DNA from: Flavobacteriales bacterium UBA1494
Lineage (GTDB): Bacteria; Bacteroidota; Bacteroidia; Flavobacteriales_E; Vicingaceae
Length of the DNA stretch: 64,000 nt
NCBI GenBank assembly: GCA_905182175.1
Contig: CAJJAT010000004.1
Span: forward strand, 16,677-80,676
Reading direction: 5' to 3'
Of this stretch, positions 29,327 through 38,147 are shown in pieces. The notes below the pieces were generated by a model, which was given only the letters and a program-made list of their open reading frames with translations, made no database searches and was not told the DNA's origin. Every line of letters begins with the position of its first letter. Position 1 is the first letter of the stretch. The position numbers were made by a program, and so were the translations under genes.

Positions 29327-30093
29327 AGCATTGTCCTGTTAGCTGGAACTCATAAATAGTAAGGTTGGAATTAAAAAATCTTAAGATTTTACTTTTATAA
29401 GGAATAAGTTTTTTCTACAGATTTTTTTTAAGTCAAAAATGACCTTTTAAGGTTACAACTATTTCTAACAACATTGTTTTAAGCCTGACTAGCAGCTTAG
29501 CGACAGAAAATGTTGCTATAAAAGTTGTGCCAAGGGACAACGATACGATGAGTTTTACGGTACAGATGACCGCAGTAAATAAAGATATGGTTTTACCAAG
29601 TTTTATCGTTTATCAAAATCCTGTCAAAAATTTTTTAATCTTTCTGATGTGTACAAACAAATTGAAAAGACGTTAATAGTTTTTACTGTAAACGGTTCTG
29701 TAGTTATTGAATACAATCATCCATCAGAAAGTATGGATAGTTCTAGATTTGCGCCATGTGTCTATTATGGTTACCCGAATTACAGCTCAGTATTAATTTA
29801 TGAGAAGTTTAGATAGGAATGTAGGTTGTTTAGTTGGTATAATTTGAAGAATGATGTAGGGTTTTTAAAAAGATTATTTAACATAATATTAATTATAGGA
29901 CAAATAAAGGGATTTCTGTAATATGAGCCTTAGCGAGTATTTACAGATAATAACAGTTCTCGGACTCGGTTCCTGATATTATCTAAGGATCAGTACGATA
30001 ACGATAATTAATAAGCTTGTAATTTCTCTTTTAGAATTTCTTTTAATTCTGGGTTGCCAAATTCATAATGATCCTGAATTCCTAAAACCTTGA
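29327..30093. other. Region with a small decayed coding remnant
   Basis: Around 29,480-29,816 the plus strand reads as VPRDNDTMSFTVQM, then a shift to DVYKQIEKTLIVFTVNGSVVIEYNH and YYGYPNYSSVLIYEKFR, ending TAG at 29816. A possible 8-bp inverted repeat AGATAATA/TATTATCT lies at about 29944-29986. Product unknown. Confidence 0.3.
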
Positions 30094-30786
30094 TTAGTTT
30101 GCTGTAATTTGATTGATTTTTTCTTCTACAATTGGCATTCTTTCAGCTATTATTAGCGGATGAATGTGTGCGATTAACACTTCACTTAACATTCCTTTTT
30201 TACTAATACTGTTTAATTGTTCTCTTAGGAAGTCTTGAATTCTAGGATCATCTTGCTTTATTTCTTCTACAATGTTTATTCTATTGTCTAGCACATAAAT
30301 AATGTCTTCTATGTCGTGGCTTGTCCTTAAATCTGTTCCTCTTCCATTAAAAGCCTCAAAATTAGTGGCCAAATAACAGGGTGCCGAAAGTATTTTAATT
30401 TCTTGATCTTTTACTTTTACAGTTTGCAAATTCTCAAAACCTATTTTATACCAACTATTAGAAGGACCCATTGGCCCATCTTCAGCTGCCATAATATCTA
30501 CTGGTATGTCTTTATATAAATAACTGCAAATTGCTTTTCCAAACGGATTTGAATGAAAACCGAGTTGTCTCAATTGTGTTTGAATTTTCTCCCAATGATC
30601 CAAATTAATGATGTTTAAGGTCATATCAACATCTTGCGTTGGCTTAATTTCATCCGCTGCAGGATCGTCAGTGTACAAACTAATAATGGCGCCTCCTACA
30701 AAAACAATCTCTTCTTTTAGTTCTTGTAAGGCTTTTGCCACTTCTGCAACGACACTAATATTGATTATTTTATTCTCCAAAACCAA
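30094..30786 (-). CDS. AbiEii/nucleotidyltransferase-fold protein, toxin-like
   Basis: 230 aa. The nucleotidyltransferase motif is intact: VGG at residues 30-32 and PTQDVDMT with the catalytic DVD at 52-54. Later motifs are FEAFNGRGTDLRTSHDIEDIIYVLD. Proteins of this type are paired with a small HTH protein, as here, and resemble AbiEii-like toxins that modify RNA or tRNA; the substrate is unknown. The start is TTG at 30786 or 30780, overlapping the HTH gene by about 11-17 nt. A further frame downstream (EFGNPELKEILKEKLQAY) may be its frameshifted tail. Confidence 0.75.
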   Translation of the reverse strand: MVLENKIINISVVAEVAKALQELKEEIVFVGGAIISLYTDDPAADEIKPTQDVDMTLNIINLDHWEKIQTQLRQLGFHSNPFGKAICSYLYKDIPVDIMAAEDGPMGPSNSWYKIGFENLQTVKVKDQEIKILSAPCYLATNFEAFNGRGTDLRTSHDIEDIIYVLDNRINIVEEIKQDDPRIQDFLREQLNSISKKGMLSEVLIAHIHPLIIAERMPIVEEKINQITAN

Positions 30787-31294
30787 AACGTTTTTTAAGT
30801 TCTACCACTGCAAGCTCTCTTTCTCTCGCTCTTCCCACCCGTAAGGCATCTACCAAAGCCAAAAGCTCATGTAATTTAGGATCGTTCAATGCTGCTTCTG
30901 GTGCAGATGGGTAAAGTGGTAATATGCTATGACCTCTTACTTTTCCTTTTCCATAAGGCCAAACATATTCTTCTGTACTTTGAATTTGATCTTTCAATGG
31001 AGCAGCGGAATGAGAAGTAGGTACTCCCCGAACTACAGGACCTGGCTGTTGTGGAAAAACATACCGTAAACCAAATTGCAAGAACTCTAGAAAGGAAAGT
31101 TTCATTACCGATTTCCCTTTCGGATCTAACAACCCTGAGAATTTTGCTCGAGCTACAGCTTCGCTTACTTCAGATTGACTTAAGCCAATGGCTTCGGCTA
31201 TTGGTTTTTGATTCCAACTTGACTTTTCTAGGCTTATTATCTTCAATAAAAGAAGTACGTCTTGTGGTTTTAATTGAAGTTGTTGTATTTTCAT
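30770..31294 (-). CDS. HTH transcriptional regulator / antitoxin-like partner
   Basis: 174 aa. A winged helix-turn-helix (residues 12-65, with KPIAEAIGLSQSEVSEAVARA) is followed by a conserved region with PGPVVRGVPTSHSAAPL, EEYVWPYGKGKVRG and SILPLYPSAP, then ALRVGRARERELA. This protein family is regularly found next to nucleotidyltransferases. It starts 9 nt downstream of a TATCGCGATA operator and probably represses its own operon. Translationally coupled to the nucleotidyltransferase. Confidence 0.78.
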   Translation of the reverse strand: MKIQQLQLKPQDVLLLLKIISLEKSSWNQKPIAEAIGLSQSEVSEAVARAKFSGLLDPKGKSVMKLSFLEFLQFGLRYVFPQQPGPVVRGVPTSHSAAPLKDQIQSTEEYVWPYGKGKVRGHSILPLYPSAPEAALNDPKLHELLALVDALRVGRARERELAVVELKKRFGFGE

Positions 31295-31302
31295 AGATTA
31301 GA

Positions 31303-31326
31303 TATTGCGTATCGCGATATGCAATA
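31303..31326. promoter_or_regulatory. Palindromic operator 1 (TATCGCGATA)
   Basis: The perfect core TATCGCGATA (31310-31319) is extended as an imperfect 24-bp palindrome by flanks TATTGCG and TGCAATA. It ends just before the HTH gene. Confidence 0.75.
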
Positions 31327-31368
31327 TTACTAAATAATAGTTATGTATCGAGTGAATTGATTAATTTT

Positions 31369-31390
31369 ATTGCATATCGCGATATACGAT
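31369..31390. promoter_or_regulatory. Palindromic operator 2 (TATCGCGATA)
   Basis: The same core at 31375-31384 with the left flank ATTGCA conserved and the right flank partly changed. Centre-to-centre distance to operator 1 is 65 bp. Confidence 0.7.
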
Positions 31391-31429
31391 AATTGGCGCT
31401 ATTTTAATGTTATTTCCAAGCAAAATTTT

Positions 31430-31830
31430 AAGTAAAACGTTCAAGGCCTCTAGTGACTGTAAATCGGTATCTCCTTTTTCCTGCCATAAAAGATATAGTC
31501 GACGGGTGTATACTTTTGATAATACAATTCAAATTGTTCCAACATCATTGGGCTTAAAGGAACGTAACGGTCTTTATTCCCCTTTCCGCTAACTATTCTT
31601 ATTAGCATGCGTTCTAAATTGATATCTTGCCTTTTTTATTTTGACACACTCCCCCACTCTAATTCCTGTAGAATACAGCAATTGAATGATAATTACATCT
31701 CTAAACTCTGTTAATGACTTTATAAATTGAAATACTCGTTGTGATGCTAAAACGAATGGAACTCTGCTTGGAATTCTTGCACTTCTGAGTTGTTTTACCT
31801 TTTCAGGTGTTCTAACAATGTTGTAAGAAT
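31430..31830 (-). pseudogene. Remnant of tyrosine recombinase / integrase
   Basis: Minus-strand pieces read as VPFVLASQRVFQFIKSL, IIQLLYSTGIRVGECVKI and then, in a shifted frame, INLERMLIRIVSGKGNKDR and YVPLSPMMLEQF. These are the box I region of tyrosine recombinases (with the catalytic Arg in TGIRVGE) and the KGxKxR motif. Stops and shifts break it. It is 100 bp upstream of the HTH operators and probably marks the integration history of the region. Confidence 0.75.
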
Positions 31831-32471
31831 AGTAAGTAAAAATAGCGATTTAAAGGTTTAGATGATTAGGTCCAAATTGCTTTATTTTAGATAGATAATA
31901 AATATAATCTTCAATTTGTATTACAGTGATTATTTTAAAGCGACATTGACAATCCCCTACTCTAATTTAGACTCAACCAATTATTTATTGTCTTTTTTCC
32001 TTTGTCGCTTCGACTATCGCTTAGCATAAATTCAAAGAACAAAAAAAATCATGAATTCCAAACTAAATTAGTGATTGAAAATTTACTTTGGAATTCATGA
32101 ACTTCCGTAAAAATAAAATGGTGTGAACTCAAAAACAAAGCTGCGGAGCCTGCAGTGAGCTTGTCGAAGTACTTTTATCGCAGTACCGTTCTGCTATCGA
32201 TAAACGAAACCAATCCAGGGACGATTGCTGTTCGTTTTAGCCACAAATGACTCTCTTCATGATAACTTTTAGTTGTATTCGTGAACTCCTTTCAGTCGTT
32301 TCAAGCATTTGGGAAGTCAGGTCACTGAGCATACTTCGATAAACTCAGCACAAGTGTAGAAGTGCTAGGCTGACGCTTTTGGCTTTTCGTTATGTAACAT
32401 GCTATTGTTGTTTATTACAAATAAGAAGCCGTACCTAAAAGGTTAATGTTTAACTTTAAATATTCGTTCGT
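31831..32471. other. Intergenic DNA with inverted TCGAAGT repeats
   Basis: GTGAGCTTGTCGAAGT (32155-32170) and ACTTCGATAAACTCAGCAC (32334-32352) are inverted, diverged copies of the same sequence, about 180 bp apart. No ORF or regulator gene for the mercury module is seen here. Confidence 0.45.
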
Positions 32472-33071
32472 ATGAAAACAACCTATATAAGTACAGGTCT
32501 TATAACCGCCATTGCCTCTTCCCTATGCTGCATTGCTCCTTTAATCGCCATTTTTGGAGGTGTTGCAGGGACTGCCTATGCTTTTTCTTGGATTGAACCT
32601 GCAAGACCTTTTTTAATTGGAGCTTCAATTATCGCATTGGCATTGGCTTTTTATCAAGCATATAAGACAAAACCTGCGGATGACTGTACTTGTGAAGTTC
32701 CTGAAAAGAAAAACTTTCTCAATTCTAAAGGTTTTTTATGGTCAATTACCATCCTTTCTATGTTGATGTTTTCATTTCCTTATTATTCCAATAATTTCTA
32801 TTCTCAAACTGCAATTGTACAAACAGAATCAGATCGCACAAAAACTGTTCAATGTACAATCGGTATTGAAGGAATGACCTGTGCTGGATGCGAAAATCAT
32901 GTACAATCTGCCTTATTGCCTATGAATGGAGTCTCAGAAGCAAAAGCTTCTTACAAAGAAGGAAATGCAATTATTCAAGTCGACACTTCTAAAATATCTA
33001 TTAGCGTATTGAAAATGAAGTTAGCAGAGAAAACAGGTTATAAAGTATTGGAGCATAAAATTGGCAAATAA
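32472..33071 (+). CDS. MerTP-type mercuric ion transport fusion
   Basis: 199 aa. The N-terminal part resembles MerT: three hydrophobic helices and a Cys pair in SSLCCIAPL (helix 1), plus CTC in the loop. The C-terminal 70 residues are an HMA domain with GMTCAGCENHV (CxxC). The fusion matches the MerTP form found in Bacteroidetes. It should import Hg(II) for reduction. No merA or MerR/ArsR gene is nearby. The next gene overlaps by 1 nt. Confidence 0.88.
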   Translation: MKTTYISTGLITAIASSLCCIAPLIAIFGGVAGTAYAFSWIEPARPFLIGASIIALALAFYQAYKTKPADDCTCEVPEKKNFLNSKGFLWSITILSMLMFSFPYYSNNFYSQTAIVQTESDRTKTVQCTIGIEGMTCAGCENHVQSALLPMNGVSEAKASYKEGNAIIQVDTSKISISVLKMKLAEKTGYKVLEHKIGK

Positions 33072-33295
33072 TGGAGAATACAATTGAATTAAAATCAACC
33101 ATTACTTGTCCTAAATGTGGTCATCAAAAAGAAAAAGTTATGCCAACAGATGCGTGTCAATACTTTTACGATTGTGAAAACTGCAAAGAGGTTTTGAAAC
33201 CAAGTAATAACGACTGTTGTGTGTATTGTTCATACGGAACTGTCCCATGCCCACCAATTCAAGAAAATGGAAGTTGTGGAAGTGATTGTTGTTAG
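33071..33295 (+). CDS. GDCCVxC-type small cysteine-rich protein
   Basis: 74 aa, with CPKCGHQ, then NDCCVYCSYGTVPCPP and a Cys-rich end CGSDCC. The motif is that of GDCCVxC (seleno)proteins found with mercury operons. Here the family Gly is Asn, and the seleno position is Cys. It likely binds metal or shuttles it to the transporter. Translationally coupled (stop/start overlap). Confidence 0.8.
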   Translation: MENTIELKSTITCPKCGHQKEKVMPTDACQYFYDCENCKEVLKPSNNDCCVYCSYGTVPCPPIQENGSCGSDCC

Positions 33296-33454
33296 CTATT
33301 TCTTTCTGTCATGAGTTTTAGTTTTATATAACATACTTCTAATAGTGGCATTAATCTTTCACCCCGGTTAATTGTTTCGTAGTTTATTGCTTCTTCCATA
33401 CATTCTAAATACGTGCTACATCGATCATCATTTGCTTTCTTTGGTTCTCATGAG

Positions 33455-33690
33455 TTTTGAAACCATTTCTAATATTCTAAGGAAACTCAGAAGTAAGATT
33501 ATTGGATATCTTTTTAATAACAGCAGCACCCCAACCTAACTTTTATTTTTGTTGATTTATAAATTTGCCTATTTCCCAATATAAAAAAGCATGCGAGTGT
33601 TTACAGAAAGAACAGCTTGTTGTTGAGACCAGCGAACATGCACCTTTAGAGATTTAATAAGATCCTTATGTTCTTTATCTATTATAGTTG
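33455..33690 (-). pseudogene. Remnant of DUF1016 (YhcG-like) protein
   Basis: The minus strand reads LIKSLKVHVRWSQQQAVLSV, NTRMLFYIGK, then after stops and a shift GWGAAVIKKISNNLTSEFP and GFKTHE. This matches the DUF1016 N-terminal domain, including GWG and LxxxFP. Such proteins are often next to type I restriction genes, and an HsdR remnant lies 2 kb away. It is broken beyond function. Confidence 0.65.
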
Positions 33691-33769
33691 TTTGTTTCTT
33701 AGTAGTATAGAAATAGTGATGCTAATAACAATTAGAATTGATTTTAAATATAAAAAATGATTTATGTCG

Positions 33770-34136
33770 CTATAATTTGATTAATTTTTTTCTTCTACAA
33801 TTGGCATTCTTTCAGCTAACATAAGCGGATGAATGTGCGCTAACAATACTTCACTCAACATCTCTTCTTTAATAATCCTGTTCAACTGCTCTGTAAAAAA
33901 TTCTTGAACCCCTTTATTATCTTTCTTTACTTCTGCCACAATATTTATTCTATTGTCTAGAACATAAATAATGTCTTCTATATCGTGGCTTGTCCTTAGA
34001 TCCGTTCCTCTTCCATTAAAGGCCTCAAAATAAGTGGCCAAATAACAGGGCGCCGAAAGTATTTTAATTTCTTGCTCCTTTGCTTTTACAGTTTGCAAAT
34101 TCTCAAAACCTATTTTATACCAACCATTAGAAGGTC
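33770..34136 (-). pseudogene. Truncated second copy of the nucleotidyltransferase gene
   Basis: The minus strand matches the C-terminal half of the gene at 30094 (LSAPCYLATYFEAFNGRGTD, TSHDIEDIIYVLDNRINI), at roughly 80% by eye. The alignment stops at 34136 within GPSNGWYK, so the catalytic DVD half is absent. An extra A near the 3' end shifts its end. It has no start codon or HTH partner. Confidence 0.8.
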
Positions 34137-34273
34137 CGCGTAGGACATATTTCGACTACCGTTTATGCTGAGTTTATGAAAGTGCGCAATGTGACATTTA
34201 AGTTTTGTACTTCAGCCTTTAAGCTATTTATGACAACTAGTTAGGTTTTGCTTTAATTTGCAAGAAATAAAAT

Positions 34274-35314
34274 ATGAAAAACATTGTTTTATTCCTTTTC
34301 GTCTTAACCCTTGCAAATGATTCTAAAGCACAAGTTTTAGAATTTGATAATGAAGCAATTACTGCAGAGTTTGTAAATAATTTATCAATTTATGCAGATG
34401 CGTTTATTGCTCCATTATTAGGAACGTATAGCCCTGCTATGGTTGCTTCTAATCATATAACAGCAAAAACGTTAAAGCCGTTTGCTTTTGGAATTGGAAT
34501 AAGCGCTTCTGGCACAATCATGAAAGCAGACCAATTGAAGTATAACTTTAATGGAATGGGCTTTTCAAATAAAATGAGTTTAGCGAATCCTGATAAACCT
34601 ACAATTCCAAGTATTTTAGGTGGTAATACAACCGCTGTATTTCTATATGAAGTGGAAGATAATTCTGGAGTTTATGCGTATCAACAAAGTATTGAAGTCC
34701 TAGATGGTTTCACTTCTATAAACAATTCTGTTCCTTCAGTAGCTATAAGTTTAAGTGTTGGTCTTCCAATGAATACAGAAGTTTTTCTTAGGGCTTTGCC
34801 TACAATTAAAATTGACGGATTAGAAAATTATTTAGTTGGTGGTGGAGTAAAACATGTTATATCACAATATTTTCAAGAAGACGATGATCATGAATTTAAT
34901 GTTGCTTTAGCAGGGTTTGTAGGGAAGACAAAGTTTACAATTTTTCCTAAAAATTTTTTAGACGGACAAAACCAAGAAGTTGTATTTATTGACAATACAT
35001 ACTCTGGCGAATTAATAGTTTCTTACGATAAGAAGTATTTTTCGATTTTTGGTTTAGTAGGATATTATTCAGGTAATTCTGAATTTGCCATCAATGGAAC
35101 GTATAGATATGAAGTAGAAGAGAAAGGATTAATTCAAGAAGCGTTCTCAAGCACAAATCCAATTAGTTTAAAAAAGGAAAATTCTGGAATTCAAACCCAA
35201 ATTGGGGCATCGCTTAATTTTTATTCAATAGGTTCGCTTGCTATAAGTTACGCTATGGCTAAAAGTAATTCTATTGCATTTAACCTAAGATTCTTTATTA
35301 ATAATGGACAATAA
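34274..35314 (+). CDS. DUF6588-like outer membrane protein
   Basis: 346 aa with a signal peptide ending SKAQ (about residue 20). The body has alternating beta strands and aromatic/Gly ends (YGVGGGVKHVI region), consistent with a beta-barrel, and the layout fits DUF6588 proteins as I remember them. The last segment ends FNLRFFINNGQ, a barrel-type C-terminus. Function unknown. Confidence 0.7.
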   Translation: MKNIVLFLFVLTLANDSKAQVLEFDNEAITAEFVNNLSIYADAFIAPLLGTYSPAMVASNHITAKTLKPFAFGIGISASGTIMKADQLKYNFNGMGFSNKMSLANPDKPTIPSILGGNTTAVFLYEVEDNSGVYAYQQSIEVLDGFTSINNSVPSVAISLSVGLPMNTEVFLRALPTIKIDGLENYLVGGGVKHVISQYFQEDDDHEFNVALAGFVGKTKFTIFPKNFLDGQNQEVVFIDNTYSGELIVSYDKKYFSIFGLVGYYSGNSEFAINGTYRYEVEEKGLIQEAFSSTNPISLKKENSGIQTQIGASLNFYSIGSLAISYAMAKSNSIAFNLRFFINNGQ

Positions 35315-35690
35315 GTTTAAATCATCTTATTTCTCATTAGTACTTGCTTTGATCTATTTGAAAATATATCATCCTTGTTCATTTAATAGAATAGGTTAAT
35401 ACACCTTGCCTACTCAACACTCTTTCGTTTTCTTGCTAGAAAGAATGAACTAAAGCTGTAATGGTTGGAAAATCGTTGTTTTTCATTCAGGCGACCGCTG
35501 TGCTGCGTCAAAAAAGTATTGCATGCCACAGCATGATAAAGAGCACTTCGATCCTTCCGCTGTACCCCACATACTCAGTGTAAAAAATAAAACTTCCCGC
35601 ACTTCTACTACCGTTTATTGCATGGTGTTCTTTAGCGTATTCCTAGGCTGTGGCAAAACGGTCTTGATGGGCAGAACAAATGAATACTCT
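35315..35690. other. Intergenic region
   Basis: No gene is seen between the outer membrane protein and the HsdR remnant. Confidence 0.5.
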
Positions 35691-36888
35691 TTTTAAAGGA
35701 TTTGATTCTCATGTTGCATAAAAACCTACGCCTGCATCCACTCATAAACACACCTACAAACTCCTTCATTTTTTCTAGTATCCGCTCTCCTATCTCTCTT
35801 GCTTTTAAAATGCTTGGGCAGTTATCTAAACATTTAAATACATCGTCTCTAATGGGTTCTTGACCGCTATAGATGTATCCATCTATCAATCCTTTAAATT
35901 GAGCTTTATCCAAGCTTCTACTTCGCATAAATTGCCTAGAGCCTATACTTTTTGGTCTTGCCAAAACTGTTTAAATTCATCATCGATGTCGTCTGCATTG
36001 GTAATAAATGGCAAGTTTTCTTCAATAAACTGTTCTATCAATTCTCGTTTACTACGCAGCATAATATCGCCACCCAATAAATCCATAATTGCCTTTTTCT
36101 GAGCTGCAGATTTACTTGGCACTTTTTCTTCTTTAAAGTCTTTCAGTAGCTTCAAAATATATACTCTATTAATGCGGTCTTTGTGAATCAATTCTAACTC
36201 AAAATCAATGTCATCGAGTATATAAACCAATTCTTTTTTGGCTTCTCGTTTAACCTTTTCATAGAGGTCAAGATACTTGCCTTTGTAATTTTCAAATTCT
36301 TGTTCATCTAACGATAAATCACCCCAATTAAAATCGCTGTAAGATTGTAATACATTCAGGTTTCGCATCAGTTTTCTAAAAGCCTGAAAAAATTCAGCCT
36401 CCTCTACTTCACTTTCTAAATCATTAACTGATTGGTAGGTTGGTGTAATTTCTCTTAACACATTAAAGGCATCCTCAAATTTCTTTGCTATGTCTTCTTA
36501 TTTAGGCATAATAACTACCTCTATTGCATCTTTATCCGAAAATAAAGTAATGGCATCATCTGTTGTTTTCTTGAGGTTTCTAAAGGCCAAAATATTCCCT
36601 TGCGACTTCTGCTCTCCCAATATTCTATTCGTTCTAGAATAAGCCTGAATTAAGCCATGTTGTTTAAGGTTTTTATCTACATACAAGGTGTTTACTTTTT
36701 TTGCATCAAAACCAGTGAACATCATATTTACAACAACAACGATATCTAAGCGATCTTTTTCATCGTTAAAGTTCTTTTTCTCTCTTTCTTTTAACCGTTT
36801 ACTAATGTCTTTAAAGTAACCTTCAAATAGCTCTCTATCCTTCGTGATGTAACTGGTATTATACATTTGATTATAATCCCCTATAAAT
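35691..36888 (-). pseudogene. C-terminal remnant of HsdR (type I restriction subunit R)
   Basis: From about 36888 the frame reads FIGDYNQMYNTSYITKD, MMFTGFDAKKVNTLYVDK and NLKQHGLIQAYSRTNRILGE, the helicase motif V/VI region of HsdR. A TAA interrupts it at 36498 (after VVIMPK) and the same frame resumes as EDIAKKFEDAFNVL and continues to 35943. A frameshift then leads into KAQFKGLIDGYIYSGQEP and the rest of the C-terminal domain. The N-terminal two thirds, with nuclease and Walker motifs, are gone. No HsdM or HsdS is nearby. Confidence 0.85.
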
Positions 36889-37235
36889 ACAAGATTTTAA
36901 CATTACAATGATTTAATTCTCACGTCCACATAAAATTTAGAATTAGCCCGTAAAAAGGAATGGTTTTTTTATTTAAGCTGTTGCTGAATCGAAATAATCT
37001 TTTTTCAAAAAGTAGTCAGCTTCTATTTTAATAAAATTACAGCGCTACATACATTTGCGATAAGTGACCTATAATAAATAAATTAGACAGATTCATGACA
37101 TGAGTTTTTTGATTAATTGTTTGCAGTAGTATTGCTTGAAGGGCAAGAGACGTTATGGTGCAAATTGATTCTTGATTCTAGTAAAAGCAATGGGCTCAAA
37201 TTGCTATATTGCCAGCGGTAATAAATACAGGCACC
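36889..37235. other. Intergenic region at the truncation edge
   Basis: No gene is seen. This is where homology to HsdR stops and backbone genes resume. Confidence 0.45.
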
Positions 37236-38009
37236 ATGGCAAAAAGCATTTTATCTGAGAGAATTGAATTTAAGTATTCTGAAGATTCTAAGTATTACAA
37301 TCCAGAAGCATTTACAAAACTAGTTGCCAACAGGAGAAGTTGCAGGCTGTATACAGACGAAAAAATACCGGAAGATATTATGAACAAATGTTTGGATTTG
37401 GCACTGCTTGCCCCCAACTCTTCTAACATGCAGCCTTGGGAATTTTATTGGGTTCGCTCTAAAGACAAGCGACAAAAATTAATCAGTCTTTGTTTGAATC
37501 AAAATACGGTTAAAACAGCAGCTGAAATGATTGTTGTTGTGGCACGAACAGATACCTGGAAAAGAAACTCCAAGCTGATGTTAAAAGCACTTAATCAGCA
37601 AGAAGTGGATCCTCCAAAATCGGCCCTACACTATTACAGTACAATTACTCCGTTGGCTTATAATCAAGGCTTTTTAGGATGGCGAGGAGTTGTAAAACGG
37701 GTGGTACTATCCATCATAGCAATTGTGAAACCAATGGTTCGACAACCCAAATCCTTTGCAGACATGCGAACTTGGGCGAACAAATCCACTGCACTCGCCT
37801 GTCAAAACCTAATGCTTGCTTTTAGAGCTTATGGATATGATACCTGCCCAGTTGAAGGATTGGATCAACGACGCATTCGACGAATGCTAGAGTTGCCGTA
37901 TGGGAAAGCGGAGGTTTGCATGGCAATAAGCGTGGGTAAAAGAGCCCCAAATGGCATTTATGGTCCGAGAATAAGATTCGACAGAAAGCTCTTTGTGAAA
38001 GAATTGTAA
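37236..38009 (+). CDS. Nitroreductase-family protein
   Basis: 257 aa from ATG at 37236; an in-frame TTG at 37209 exists but adds residues the family lacks. Family motifs are ANRRSCRLYTDEKIP (FMN phosphate contact), APNSSNMQPWEFYWV and the C-terminal GYDTCPVEGLDQ. It should use FMN and NAD(P)H to reduce nitro or quinone substrates. It is monocistronic as far as can be seen. Confidence 0.85.
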   Translation: MAKSILSERIEFKYSEDSKYYNPEAFTKLVANRRSCRLYTDEKIPEDIMNKCLDLALLAPNSSNMQPWEFYWVRSKDKRQKLISLCLNQNTVKTAAEMIVVVARTDTWKRNSKLMLKALNQQEVDPPKSALHYYSTITPLAYNQGFLGWRGVVKRVVLSIIAIVKPMVRQPKSFADMRTWANKSTALACQNLMLAFRAYGYDTCPVEGLDQRRIRRMLELPYGKAEVCMAISVGKRAPNGIYGPRIRFDRKLFVKEL

Positions 38010-38147
38010 AACAAAGGGTTAACTTTTTTATAAGCCAATAAATTGACTGTTTATGGTGAGACTAATCAAGTTTTTTAACTGACTAAAAGCAATTTTAATG
38101 GGACTAACGACATTATGGTTAAGTTATCCATATAGCTTAATCGTTCT

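Noticed and set aside
33071..33295. Selenocysteine in the GDCCVxC protein
   Set aside because: There is no in-frame TGA; the position is Cys.
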